Positions 25,491 to 34,968 are shown, counted from the first letter of the stretch. The stretch is DNA of 64,000 nucleotides from Salinispora fenicalii (GCF_000514815.1 NZ_AZWQ01000017.1:123401-187400); one strand, 5' to 3'. Made by a program: numbers and translations. Notes: generated by a model from the sequence alone, not told the origin.

Positions 25491-25687
25491 GCAGCCCGGC
25501 CGCGCGCACGCCCACCACGCCGCGCCACTCAACTTTGGGGAAGACCCCCGGCACGGCCATGACAGTCCCTTAAAGCTAGGCCGGACGGGCGGTCCTGCGA
25601 ATCGAAACCCCGCCGCCAAGCGGCCCGGTCAGGCACAGCCACATCGACTTCCATCGACGTGCTTGTATGTCATCGGAGTCCTGACGG

Positions 25688-25703
25688 CAACCGTGACGGC
25701 AAC
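25688..25703. repeat. Boundary 16-mer copy B3
   Basis: CAACCGTGACGGCAAC, one mismatch from each of the other two copies. The spacing to its A-type partner resembles that of the B1/A1 pair. Confidence 0.5.
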
Positions 25704-25850
25704 CCAGGCGGACGGCATTGACCCGAGATAGCCCTCCGCTACGCTCCGTTACTCACCCTCGGAATGCGGGTCGATCGATCATTGAAGTGAGCGAGCGACC
25801 CACATCTCTGACGCTAAACCTATTCGACGAACGAACAGTGCGTCCTGCTC

Positions 25851-26240
25851 TCACAAATCGCAAGGATATATCATCAATTCCGGCATCCTTAATTCAAAAT
25901 GCGAACACTCAACAATTTCGGCGAGCGGCCCGACCGACTCCAGCAGGATGATGTCCTGACCAACTCGAAATTCGATGATCCCGTCGTCTGCAAATCTTTC
26001 GGCGCATCCGATTATGACTACCTCGCCGCCGTCTTGGGTAACCGCATCCCGGAAAGGCCGCATGGCCGGGCGAACCGAGGTGATCCCCTGCTCAGATACT
26101 TCCATCTCGATGTCTAATTCTCGTCCAACCGGAACTTCTCCAGGTCCAGCCCAGCACCCCTTCACAGATTCTGTACCGGACCTGAAACGGATCCACCCGT
26201 GGGCGACATCGAGAACTTCCTCGATTTTAATCCTCATCAC
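25851..26240 (-). CDS. Small beta-rich protein, candidate immunity to the HEMNSKPTK tip
   Basis: 129 residues (MMRIKIEEVLDVAHGWIRF to MPELMIYPCDL), acidic, with alternating beta-like strands, e.g. GEVVIIGCAERF and IIEFRVGQDIILLE, and no membrane segment. It starts eight bases after the stop of the toxin tip, with GTGAGG as a possible ribosome binding site inside the gap. I recognise no family. Tight spacing and acidic character fit a cytosolic immunity protein that binds a basic nuclease-like toxin; this is inferred. Confidence 0.6.
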   Translation of the reverse strand: MMRIKIEEVLDVAHGWIRFRSGTESVKGCWAGPGEVPVGRELDIEMEVSEQGITSVRPAMRPFRDAVTQDGGEVVIIGCAERFADDGIIEFRVGQDIILLESVGPLAEIVECSHFELRMPELMIYPCDL

Positions 26241-26248
26241 GCCTCACT

Positions 26249-26641
26249 TCAGCGGAACTCGCACCATGTTGTTTGAAAAACAGTCCATGTGTTGTCAGGC
26301 ACCCTGAAATCCCAAGTCTCTTCATGATAGTGGAACTTCGTCGGCTTACTATTCATTTCATGCGGTCCCATCCGGATACTCCGTCGACCGTCGGCCGAAA
26401 CGAGCCTAGTGGGATCAACCACACCGGTCCGAGGATGGATATTCGTCCATTCCCCTGGGCCGAGGAAGTCAGACCAAGCCTGGTCAACCTGACCAGGCTT
26501 GAGTGGCTTCGGCGAGACCGTTACTGGAAGATTGACTACCCTCTCACTCGGACCGCAGTTGTGTACGAGTACCGGCGTGTTGCCGGCTACCACATAGTAC
26601 GTGTGGATGTCGGTGATGCTGAGGTTGTGCACTTGGGCGGT
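26249..26641 (-). pseudogene. Orphan Hint-linked toxin tip with HEMNSKPTKFHYHEETW motif
   Basis: The frame starts at an IS junction with TAQVHNLSITDIHTYYVVAG and NTPVLVHNCG, the end of a Hint-type autoprocessing region. A toxin domain of about 100 residues follows, ending in SADGRRSIRMGPHEMNSKP and TKFHYHEETWDF. This His/Glu-rich end recurs in polymorphic toxins I have seen, probably as a nuclease-type active site; I cannot name the family with certainty. The domain itself is uninterrupted, but the N-terminal RHS part is gone, so it is a cassette rather than a full gene. Confidence 0.68.
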
Positions 26642-27059
26642 AGGACGGCGGGTCCAGACCGGCCTCGGCGAGCACCCGCAGGGAGTCCAGCTTGCTGGTC
26701 GGCTCGATGATCCTGGCCAACACCAGCGCCCGGAACACTTCGTCCCGGCCGGTCGCAGGCCCGAACCCCAACACCTCGTAGCCACGACTCAACGCGTCCA
26801 ACAGATGCCCCATCCGCGACGACGTGATCGGCAACGCCGCGCCCTGGTTCGCGGGACTACCCGGCAGACACAGATCCAACTCGCCCTGCCCCGCGGCCAA
26901 CCGCTGCCGCGCCACCGCCTTCAGCAGCTCCAGGTCCACGTCGGCATGCGCCGACCCGATGTGCTCGATGTCCCGCGACCCGCGGTGCTGGGAGTGCACG
27001 ATCTGCACCGCCCGCGCCCCGGACGCCGTCTTCACCGTCCGCACGTACGCCACAACCAC
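26634..27059 (-). pseudogene. IS1634-like transposase, N-terminal fragment
   Basis: About 142 residues match the IS1634-type start: VAYVRTVKTASGARAVQIVH, SRDIEHIGSAHADVDLELLK, then SSRMGHLLDALSRGYEVLGF and LVLARIIEPTSKLDSLRVLA, ending DPPSYRP. The catalytic part is missing. The break at 26634-26641 coincides with the start of the Hint-toxin remnant, which continues in another frame. The element probably inserted into or recombined with the toxin cassette and was then deleted. Confidence 0.75.
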
Positions 27060-27384
27060 CCACGATAGAACCGACCCCGTTTAGTGCGTACCTCCCGACA
27101 CGCCACCGCAGGTCACAGGCCTACCAACCACCGAATCAACCGATCTTGGCCCAAGTCGGGTCGCCTGCCGCGTCGGCGGCGGTGACGCCGAACTCGTCGC
27201 CACTCATCGCGCGAACGCCCTAGTCGATGCCCACCGCGATGACCCGGAGTCCGGGTAACGGTTCCTGGTCGATGAGGCCCGCGCCGCCTACGGCTTCCGC
27301 AACCCCGTCAACCAGCGACTACGCACCCGCTGCGCCACCACTCGGCGAGCCCGAGGACACCTCGACCCCCGCTAATTTCGTAGA
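27060..27384. other. Remnant-rich interval without intact gene
   Basis: Between the IS1634-like and IS5-like fragments. The minus strand contains a short tail reading MSGDEFGVTAADAAGDPTWA preceded by a stop, perhaps the end of a lost gene. Nothing here supports an intact coding region. Confidence 0.45.
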
Positions 27385-27522
27385 GCCCGCATGCATCGAC
27401 CAGAAGCTGGCAGGGCGGCCGGTCATGGCCGACGGCGTCTACCGCAGCAACCCCGACGTGATCATCCCGTACCGCAAACCCGCCGACGGTAGTGACCACC
27501 CGACTGGAAGAAGGGCCCCCTT
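27385..27522 (+). pseudogene. IS5-like transposase fragment
   Basis: The plus strand reads QKLAGRPVMADGVYRSNPDV and IIPYRKPADGS, matching a segment in the catalytic half of IS5-family DDE transposases (usually ADGAYRGNPEVIIPYRKP). The flanking parts are missing. It is a dead fragment showing repeated IS activity in the interval behind the RHS operon. Confidence 0.55.
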
Positions 27523-27725
27523 TGGGAACCCTGGCAAGGTCCACGAGCCCACTCGCGCTCCAACAGCGTTGGCCAAGTCAGGTATCACTGTAGATCAGCA
27601 ACCCCAAACCGCGCTGAATTAGCAATCAATTCCGAATACAGCAAGCGAACGACTACGCCGTGATCATTGTTCGAGCCAAGGAACCCGAGCTCACAGCACA
27701 TGCAATGCGTATGGCAAAGTATAGT

Positions 27726-28259
27726 CTATTCAGCGGAGCTACGCTTCCGACGGCCGCCCAGCAGGGCGAAGAGTGCCACACCGCCTGCCGCCGCCGCCCC
27801 AAAAACCACGGTTACCGCAGCAATTACGCGAAGTAGCTGCACTACGAAGGCAATAGCATAGTTCCCTGGACGCGTGTACACACACTTCGACGGGCGATTC
27901 TTCTGACAAGATTCCACCATCGGAACATCACGCTCTCCAGGACGGAGCATAGACGCGCGCGTGTCAATCTCCAGAATCCGCCCGTCTTCCATTGCAACCC
28001 GCACAGAACAGGACCACCAATACCCGAATCCATACACAGATATCGGACCCACTCTTAAACAGGACTTCGCTGCGGCAAGACCATTCTTTCGAATATCGGA
28101 AGTTCCCAATCCGGTACCATGATAGGAACTTTCGATCGTTTTGGCACCAAGCGCAATCGTGGCGGTTATAACTGCAATCAGGGCACTAAGTGCAAGGTTC
28201 CTGAGAACCTCGACTACACGTTCTACCCACGTCTTTGCATTCACAGCCGCATTCTCCAC
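27726..28259 (-). CDS. Two-helix membrane protein, candidate immunity to the RHS tip
   Basis: 177 residues from a GTG one base after the RHS stop, so translation is coupled to the toxin gene. One transmembrane helix lies near residues 22-38 (NLALSALIAVITATIALGA) and a second near residues 137-165 (AFVVQLLRVIAAVTVVFGAA). Between them is an outside region with CLRVGPISVYGFGYWWSCSV and two more cysteines (ESCQKNRPSKC). The paralogue at 22377-22967 follows a decayed tip of similar style. Membrane placement fits protection from a membrane-acting tip. No family name can be given with confidence. Confidence 0.75.
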   Translation of the reverse strand: MENAAVNAKTWVERVVEVLRNLALSALIAVITATIALGAKTIESSYHGTGLGTSDIRKNGLAAAKSCLRVGPISVYGFGYWWSCSVRVAMEDGRILEIDTRASMLRPGERDVPMVESCQKNRPSKCVYTRPGNYAIAFVVQLLRVIAAVTVVFGAAAAGGVALFALLGGRRKRSSAE

Positions 28260-28260
28260 C

Positions 28261-31200
28261 CTAGACGATATTAGTTAGAAACTGGTTTAGGCCACCCTGC
28301 ACACCTCCGAGCTGAGTGAAGCTGGAAGGGAGCACGACGCCAACCAATCCCGCGCCTACCGCCCCCGGAAAATTCTCACGGACATTCCTAGCCCAAAACC
28401 TTCGGGAAACCGACTTGGGTTTCGCCATCGTTTTCAACGCCTTACGCGCTTGAGAAATCCCCCTAAACCCTTCCTTTGTGAATGCTCCAATCTGAGCACG
28501 TGGGGCCAGCTCCCCGACGGCACCCCTTACACCCCTTTTCGCCTCGGCAAGGAATTGGCCACGTCCGTTCCGTAGGCTCATCAAGCCGCGCCCAATACCA
28601 GAGCCAAGAATCCTTCCGGTGACACCTCCTGCCACTCCAAATAATGCACCCCTACCTGCACCCAAAAAGACATCGCCAACATCTCCGCCCTTCAAGCCTT
28701 CGGTCAGCCCGCCACCGATGGCGCCACCGATCATAGCGCAACCAACGGTACCGATACCCAGAGTTAGAGCGGAGCATGCCGCGGTCCCGAGGATCGTTGC
28801 CCCCAATCCAACCCAATCAGCATTATCCTGCGCCCAATCAAGGGCGTCAGAGGCGATGCCTGACACTGCGTTTTTACTCCGGCACCAGAAGCTGGCTTGA
28901 CATTCGCGCTGCAGGCGCTCTCTCTCGGCACGCTGATTGCTGGCAATTCTGGCTGCTTCACGTTTTCGTTGACAGCTCGCGGTGCAGGCAGGTGGAACGT
29001 ACTCGTCGACGATCCAGATGGAGGAACTGCCGCTGCTGGTCCGGGTGACGTACGCCCGGGCGCCGCCGCCGTCAGCATCTTCAAAGAAATATTCACCAGT
29101 AGGGTCGGCGTTGTTGACAGGATTATTGCCACCGTACTGGTAGGCATTGTATTGATCCGGGTCGTCAGCAACCAGAGCCGGGTCGACGGAGATGAAGCGG
29201 CCGAGGAGGTCATCGTATTGTCTGGCGCCGATGTTGGTGAGTCCGGTGGGGTCGATGTCGCCGCCGACGAAGCCTTTCTGGTTGCTCCAAGTGGGGTTGG
29301 TGCCGCGGGGTGTGCCGTAGGGGGTTTGTCGTCGGGTGGTGACGGTGTGGGTGGCGGCGTTGACAGCTATTTGTTGGGTGCCTTGGTGGTCGTTGTAGAG
29401 CCAGGTGAGGTTGGCGGGTAGTGAGCCGCCGGTGCGGGAGGCGCAGACAGCGCCGGCAAAGGTGTAGTAGCGGGTGCCGGTGTTGGTGCTGCCTTCACGG
29501 CGGATTTCTTGGCCGGGGAGGTAGAGGGTGGTTCCGGTGGCATCGCGGCGGATGAGGCGGGTGCCGGTGGTGTCGTAGATGTTGGTTTCGATGGTCTGGT
29601 CGTCGGTGCTGACGGTGGCGAGTTTGCCTTCGGGGTTCCAGGTCAGGGTTTGGCTGTCGGAGCGGGTGGCACAGTCGTTGCCAGTAGTGCCGGTAGTGCC
29701 GGAGGGCCGGCAGGTGGTGTTGCCGGTGGCGTCGTAGTCATAGGTGTTGACAACTGGTTCGTTGTCGGGTGTTTGGGTGGTCATGGCGGTGACGGCGTGG
29801 GGACGCGTCACGCCTGGTCCGCCGGTGGGGACGCTGTAGGTGCGAGTGGTGTCTCCGCTGGTGGTGTGGCTGGTTTCGGTCAGTCGGGAGGCGGTGCTGT
29901 CAAACGTCCAGTCCTGCCAGTAGGGTGCTGGGCCGCCGAGGTTGGCCGTAGTGGGTTCAGTGTCGCAGGTCACCCCGGTTGTGGGGGTCCAGGCGGTGGT
30001 GAGTTGGCGGAGTTGGTCGTAGCGGAAGCACTGGGTGTCGGCTTGGCCGTGTTCTGGTGCTTCGGCGATGGAGGTGATGTTGCCGGCGGGGTCGTAGGTG
30101 TAGTTGCGGTCGGAGATGGTGCCGGGGGTGGTTTCCCGTTCGATGGTGGTGCGGGTGACACGGCGGGTGGCTTCGTCGCGGTAGACGACGTCTTGGGTGT
30201 AGATACCCGCTGGTGGTTTGTAGATGGAGCCATTCCGCTCGCCGTACGCGGTGTAGCTGGCGGTGGCGAGGGTGCCGGAGAAGCCGGTGAGGCTGGTGTC
30301 GAACCTGACGGGCAATCCGGTGGTGGCGTCGTAGTCGGTGGTGACTTTCTCGGCGACCAGTCCGCCGCCGCCGGCGGGGTAGGACATGCTGGTGGGTTCG
30401 CCGGTGGCTTCGGAGTAGCCGTAGACGTAGAGGTAGGTGCCGTTGAGGCCGGTTTCGCTGGGCGGTATGACGTAGTTGACGCCCTTGGGCTGGTAGCGGC
30501 CGTCGAAGCTGCGGACCTGCCATCGGTAGGCGTTGCTACTGCCGGCGGGTTCGTAGCGGATCGCCTGCGTGAGCTGTCCCTTGAACCCACCTTGTCCGGT
30601 GTAGAGCCGGTCGTAACTCCACTGCGCACGCAACGGTCCGGTGGCGGAGTCGTCACGCAGTTCTTTCTTACGCCCGAGGCTGTCGTAGCCGTACCAGAGG
30701 GTTTCGCCCCGGGCGTCGGTGGTGGTGACCAGTTCGTCGGCGTCGTTGAAGGTGCTGGTCGTGACACCCTTGTCCGGGTCGGTCGTGCGCCACTGGCGTC
30801 CCTTGGCGTCGTATTCGTTGGTCCACTCGTTGCCGGCGGGGTCGATGGTGGTGACCTGCTGACCCTTACGGTTGAACACGTACTCGGTCTGCTGGTACGC
30901 GCCGTCGACGCCGTCAGGGGTGGTGTGCTGACGCAGCTTGACGACACGGTCGTGGGAGTCGGTGACAGTGGTGGTGGGGGTGCCACCCGCCGGCGGTGTC
31001 ACCCTGGTCAGGTCACCCTCGTAAGTGGTGACGGTGCGCCACTTCTCCACGAGGTTGGTGACCCCGTCACCGGCGAGGAAGATCTCGTTCGTCGGTCGAG
31101 ACGCCCGGTCGAACACGGTCTTGGACACCGCGGGCACCGACCACTCAGGTTCCCACCACAGCGTTCCCGAGGGGGCCCCGGGTTCGGCATGAGCGCCGTA

Positions 31201-34200
31201 GGAGACCGCGGCACGGCCAAGGCTGTCGTAAACGGTGTCGGTGACCACGCGGGCGCCGGAACCGTCCATCGCCAAGCTCTGGGTCTGCCGCGGGCGCAGC
31301 AGCCCGTCAGCGATCTGATACGACGTGAGGTAGTTCGCGTCCGCGTTGAGTACCTGGCTGGCCACGTAGGGATAGGCGTCACGGTCAGCGGCGAAGTGGT
31401 AGGTGTACTGCGCTGATGGCTTGGTGGGGTGCGTATCCTTCGTCCAGCCCAGTTCCCATACCTTGCTGACACGGCCGAGCGCGTCGTACTCCACGTCGGC
31501 GCTCACCCGGTTGTTGGCGTCGGTGGTCCTGACGGTGGAGCCCCAGTAGGGGTTGGTCTCCACCGAGGAGGTCCAGTTCAACGGTCCGGTGGCGGTCACC
31601 TTGGTGACCGGGCCACCCACGGCTGGCGTGTACGCGGTCGTAGTGGTGTTGCCCCTGATGTCAGTAGCGGTCAGCTCTCGGCCCGCGGAGTCATGGGTCG
31701 CCTGTGACACCGTCTGCCAGACCGTGCCCGACTGCCAGTCCTTGAGCTGCTCGGTCTTGGTCACCGACCCGTAGGTCGGGGCGGTGTCGACGCTGCTGGC
31801 CCCGTCGTAGTAGGTCCGCGCGTCGGAGATCACGTCATCGGCGGAGGTGGGGGTCTCGCCGCAGGCCAGGGCGGTGGTGGTGGTCTGCTTCACCGTTCGG
31901 GTCAGGTTCTTGGCCGGGTTGCGGTTGTAGGCGTACGTGATGCACTTCTCGTCACCAGCGACAGCGACGTCACCGTCGTCCTGTGACCAGTTCATCGTGC
32001 CGTAGCTGTGGTCCAGGTTCCTGGTGCCCCGCGAGGTGCGCCAGCCGCGATCACCATCCACACCCAGGGCGGTCGCCGTATAGGTGGTCTGTTTGTCCAC
32101 GAACCGGGCCTCGACCGTGTCACCGTTAATCGTCCGGCTGGCGGTCGGGTTCGACCGCCACGGCACGTTGACCGTCTTCGACACGGGCTTGGTCTCGACC
32201 CCGTTGTAGATGACCTGCTCGCGCACCTGCCCGGCGAACTGGTCCTGGTCGTAGACCGTCTCCGGGCCCAACGACGCCCCGACGGTCACCGTACGGGTGC
32301 CGCCAGACGGGCTGGCCTTGTCGCCGTGCATACCCCGCAGGAACGTCGTCACGGCGAGGGTCTGGTTCGCCGAGTCATCACCAACACGGGTCTTGACCTG
32401 GCTGTAGCCCCGCCACTGCGACCACGTCTTCCGCTCCGGCCTGATCAGACCGTCATCGTCGGCGTAGTGCCACGCCGGCGCGCCCACGTACTCATACCAG
32501 GTGTGCCTCGACGGCGCCTGGTGCCCGTCAGCGAGCTGCACATCGTCTTCGACAACATGCTCCACCCGATGCTTGTGCCACCACTCGGTAATTAGCCGTT
32601 CACCAGTCGGGTCGGCGGGGTCCGGCACCTTAACGGGGTAGCACCGCTTCGTGTTCGTGTGTGGATCCAGATCCTTAACGATCACCTCGGTGCACTCCGG
32701 CAGGGCGTAGTCCACCTTGATCCGTGCCCCGGTCTCCAGCACGATGCTGGAGATCCGCAACCAGTTGTCCGTCGTACCGTGCTCGGTGAGGACCCGGTTC
32801 GGCAGCGACACCGCCTCGAACGTCACCGGCGGCATGTTGACCGTGCCCCCGACGTGCCCCGCGTGGTCGATCTTGTCCAACCACAAACCCGTGTGCGTGG
32901 AATCCGCCGTCGCCGCGAACGTGTGCGACAGCGTCCACGACTCCACGTCCTGCCACGCCGGCGTGGTCTTGGTGGTGTCCCACACCCGGGTAGTGACCTT
33001 CTCCAACCGCTTCGTGGTCCAGAACGTCGGCGAGTACTGCCGCGGGCACGACGTCGCCGACGCCTTACACTCCTGGTCCCACGGAGTGTCCTTCCACGAC
33101 TCCTTCACCGGGTCGGCCTCGGTGCCGCAATTCGAGAAGCACCGCATTCCTGTGTCGAACACCACCTGCGCATACGGTGTGGTGTTCCGTTCGGTTACCC
33201 CGTGTGCGGCCTCAGTACGGTCGTAGGTGCCATAGTCGATCCGCCTCAGGTAGCCCGCCCGGTCGTAGGACACATCATCGGAATCGGTGTCATTCCGGGC
33301 GTACTTGTTCGTCTCCTTGCCATACCAAAGCGACATCGTGTTGCCACGCACGTCGACCACGTAGTCGACCTGCCACCGCCACGCCTGTGCACAGTCCGAA
33401 TCCTTAAAAGCCGACCGGTGGCACGGCTCACCGGAGTGGTTACCGAACACGGGCACCGTCAACGTCGAGTTCGTCTTGGCCGCCTGCCCCGGCAACGAAT
33501 GCAAACCGAAGAAGTACTGCGTCCCGTCGGTGGTCGTGACCTTCCAGTACTCACCGTTGTTGTCACCGTTACCCGAAGCACCCGTCAACCGCTCGATCTT
33601 CGAACCATCCTCAGACCGAGGGTGCCAGCCCTTCCCCGCCTCGAACACCAACTCCGTGCTCTGACCGTTCAGGTTCATGATGGCGTTGTCCGTCCGCCAA
33701 CACTGGTCCCCGCTGTCCTCGGTGTTGTTCGCCCCGTTCTTCATATCCTCCGCGCACGGCACATACTGGCGCTCGATGTAACCCGGCGAGTAGTCGAACC
33801 CCTCACCGATCCAGGACGGCTGGTTGTTCGTCACCTCGGAACGGCCATCCACCGCCGCCGACGAATACGCGAAGTTGATCGACGGCTTCGGGCCCACCGC
33901 TGTAGGCGTACGCAGCGGGTAGTCCCACGAAAATCCACCAGCAGATCCACCCGCCGACCAGTTCGACGACGGCGCCAAGGTGGTAGCACCGAAATCGCCG
34001 TCACCACCCGAACCCTCCGCGGCCAACGCCACGAACGACACCGCCTCCGAGCCGGAAGCGTCACCACCCAACAACCGTCGCGTCAGCGGCGTCAGCCCAT
34101 CCCCGTCGACGGCCGCGGTCACCTCCGCCGTCGCCACCCCATCACCGACGTCGTTCGTGGTGGGCAACGGCACCGATCGGCAACCCGGCGACTCCGGCAT

Positions 34201-34818
34201 CGCCAACGCACACGCCGGCACCTGCCACAACCGCAACCGCGACGCCCACGACCCACCAACCGCATGCCGGAACGCGCCGTAGTCCACCGACAACCGCACC
34301 GGCCCGGAAGCAGCCCCCGCCGGCGCGGTCACCTCCATCACCACACCGTCACGCCACGCCGGCGCCAACGCCCGACGATCCACCACCCGCACATCCACAC
34401 TGCTGACCCGCGCCCCAGCGGCACCAGTCCCACGCGCCACCCACACCGGCAGTTTTCCCGCTCGAACCCCCCGACCGGCAGCTGCCGAATCACCAGCGCT
34501 GCGACCGGTCACCGTGTTCTCGCCGACATCAACGCGCGCAGAGACCGCATCCGGCCATACCGGCGCCGCCGCCGGCGAATCCTTTACCCGCTTTTGCGCC
34601 CACGCCTGGCCTCTGACCGGGCCACCATCAGCGTCCAACTTCTCCAACTGTGGCCGCGCCGGCTCCCGGCGCTCCGCGACCGCCTCCGACGCCGGGACAC
34701 CCACCAGGGACGCCATCAACGACACCACCGTCAACCCCACAACCCACCACCGTGCACCACCTGCCCACCCACGGTGTCGCCGTAGCCGCCCCACCCCACG
34801 AACATGCCGACCAGACAT
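28261..34818 (-). CDS. Secreted RHS/YD-repeat polymorphic toxin
   Basis: A 2185-residue protein. ATG 34818 has GGGAGG five bases upstream and gives a Sec-type signal (arginine-rich start, then WWVVGLTVVSLMASLVGVPA, ASEA). An N-terminal beta-rich region with GFSWDYPLRTPTAVGPKPSI follows, then many YD/RHS repeats. The RHS-associated core ends IGARQYDDLLGRFISVDPAL and NPVNNADPTG, near residue 1908. The last 277 residues are a distinct tip: Cys pairs and a coiled segment, then a long Gly/Ala-rich membrane-like stretch (ILGTAACSALTLGIGTVG; GGAIGGGLTEGLKGG) and a basic tail ending QFLTNIV. The tip is less GC-rich than the core, as expected for an exchangeable toxin end. Confidence 0.88.
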   Translation of the reverse strand: MSGRHVRGVGRLRRHRGWAGGARWWVVGLTVVSLMASLVGVPASEAVAERREPARPQLEKLDADGGPVRGQAWAQKRVKDSPAAAPVWPDAVSARVDVGENTVTGRSAGDSAAAGRGVRAGKLPVWVARGTGAAGARVSSVDVRVVDRRALAPAWRDGVVMEVTAPAGAASGPVRLSVDYGAFRHAVGGSWASRLRLWQVPACALAMPESPGCRSVPLPTTNDVGDGVATAEVTAAVDGDGLTPLTRRLLGGDASGSEAVSFVALAAEGSGGDGDFGATTLAPSSNWSAGGSAGGFSWDYPLRTPTAVGPKPSINFAYSSAAVDGRSEVTNNQPSWIGEGFDYSPGYIERQYVPCAEDMKNGANNTEDSGDQCWRTDNAIMNLNGQSTELVFEAGKGWHPRSEDGSKIERLTGASGNGDNNGEYWKVTTTDGTQYFFGLHSLPGQAAKTNSTLTVPVFGNHSGEPCHRSAFKDSDCAQAWRWQVDYVVDVRGNTMSLWYGKETNKYARNDTDSDDVSYDRAGYLRRIDYGTYDRTEAAHGVTERNTTPYAQVVFDTGMRCFSNCGTEADPVKESWKDTPWDQECKASATSCPRQYSPTFWTTKRLEKVTTRVWDTTKTTPAWQDVESWTLSHTFAATADSTHTGLWLDKIDHAGHVGGTVNMPPVTFEAVSLPNRVLTEHGTTDNWLRISSIVLETGARIKVDYALPECTEVIVKDLDPHTNTKRCYPVKVPDPADPTGERLITEWWHKHRVEHVVEDDVQLADGHQAPSRHTWYEYVGAPAWHYADDDGLIRPERKTWSQWRGYSQVKTRVGDDSANQTLAVTTFLRGMHGDKASPSGGTRTVTVGASLGPETVYDQDQFAGQVREQVIYNGVETKPVSKTVNVPWRSNPTASRTINGDTVEARFVDKQTTYTATALGVDGDRGWRTSRGTRNLDHSYGTMNWSQDDGDVAVAGDEKCITYAYNRNPAKNLTRTVKQTTTTALACGETPTSADDVISDARTYYDGASSVDTAPTYGSVTKTEQLKDWQSGTVWQTVSQATHDSAGRELTATDIRGNTTTTAYTPAVGGPVTKVTATGPLNWTSSVETNPYWGSTVRTTDANNRVSADVEYDALGRVSKVWELGWTKDTHPTKPSAQYTYHFAADRDAYPYVASQVLNADANYLTSYQIADGLLRPRQTQSLAMDGSGARVVTDTVYDSLGRAAVSYGAHAEPGAPSGTLWWEPEWSVPAVSKTVFDRASRPTNEIFLAGDGVTNLVEKWRTVTTYEGDLTRVTPPAGGTPTTTVTDSHDRVVKLRQHTTPDGVDGAYQQTEYVFNRKGQQVTTIDPAGNEWTNEYDAKGRQWRTTDPDKGVTTSTFNDADELVTTTDARGETLWYGYDSLGRKKELRDDSATGPLRAQWSYDRLYTGQGGFKGQLTQAIRYEPAGSSNAYRWQVRSFDGRYQPKGVNYVIPPSETGLNGTYLYVYGYSEATGEPTSMSYPAGGGGLVAEKVTTDYDATTGLPVRFDTSLTGFSGTLATASYTAYGERNGSIYKPPAGIYTQDVVYRDEATRRVTRTTIERETTPGTISDRNYTYDPAGNITSIAEAPEHGQADTQCFRYDQLRQLTTAWTPTTGVTCDTEPTTANLGGPAPYWQDWTFDSTASRLTETSHTTSGDTTRTYSVPTGGPGVTRPHAVTAMTTQTPDNEPVVNTYDYDATGNTTCRPSGTTGTTGNDCATRSDSQTLTWNPEGKLATVSTDDQTIETNIYDTTGTRLIRRDATGTTLYLPGQEIRREGSTNTGTRYYTFAGAVCASRTGGSLPANLTWLYNDHQGTQQIAVNAATHTVTTRRQTPYGTPRGTNPTWSNQKGFVGGDIDPTGLTNIGARQYDDLLGRFISVDPALVADDPDQYNAYQYGGNNPVNNADPTGEYFFEDADGGGARAYVTRTSSGSSSIWIVDEYVPPACTASCQRKREAARIASNQRAERERLQRECQASFWCRSKNAVSGIASDALDWAQDNADWVGLGATILGTAACSALTLGIGTVGCAMIGGAIGGGLTEGLKGGDVGDVFLGAGRGALFGVAGGVTGRILGSGIGRGLMSLRNGRGQFLAEAKRGVRGAVGELAPRAQIGAFTKEGFRGISQARKALKTMAKPKSVSRRFWARNVRENFPGAVGAGLVGVVLPSSFTQLGGVQGGLNQFLTNIV

Positions 34819-34902
34819 CTGTCCCTCCCAACAGAAAACCACGCAAGAAGCCAAAGTGGAAAACGTCGAATACCGGCACATTCGTCAAGGTGCGAAGGCA
34901 AT

Positions 34903-34931
34903 CGATTCGACCCCGGTTAGGGGTCGAATCG
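34903..34931. promoter_or_regulatory. 12-base stem-loop between LamG and RHS genes
   Basis: Arms CGATTCGACCCC (34903-34914) and GGGGTCGAATCG (34920-34931) with loop GGTTA lie in the 150-base gap between the LamG stop and RHS start. There is no T-run. It may attenuate or process the shared transcript, setting the ratio of the two proteins. Confidence 0.6.
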
Positions 34932-34968
34932 TCACCTCACAACCCATGTCACCAGGGCTACCCCGACA

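Larger units (their letters stand above)
25001..25850. other. Long non-coding stretch with boundary repeats
   Basis: No convincing gene is visible in this 850-base interval. It holds two copies of the boundary 16-mer and one copy of the LVKQF-coding 21-mer. On the minus strand short pieces such as VAVTVAVNQVL could be the worn end of another gene. It separates the two Hint-linked cassettes. Confidence 0.5.

Noticed and set aside
25580..25640. Stretch resembling a tRNA T-arm (CGAATCGAAACCCCGCC on the plus strand)
   Set aside because: No acceptor stem, D-arm or anticodon arm can be folded around it on either strand.
24575..26641. Inteins or homing endonucleases suggested by the Hint motif
   Set aside because: Only the last Hint motif is present, with toxin domains behind it and no C-terminal extein joint.
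29509..31416. Long Gly/Val-rich plus-strand frame opposite the RHS gene
   Set aside because: It is the mirror of the RHS repeats; composition is extreme and no start signal or family motif exists.
32659..34785. Arg/Pro-rich plus-strand frame opposite the RHS N-terminus
   Set aside because: Antisense shadow of a convincing secreted protein with signal peptide and ribosome binding site.
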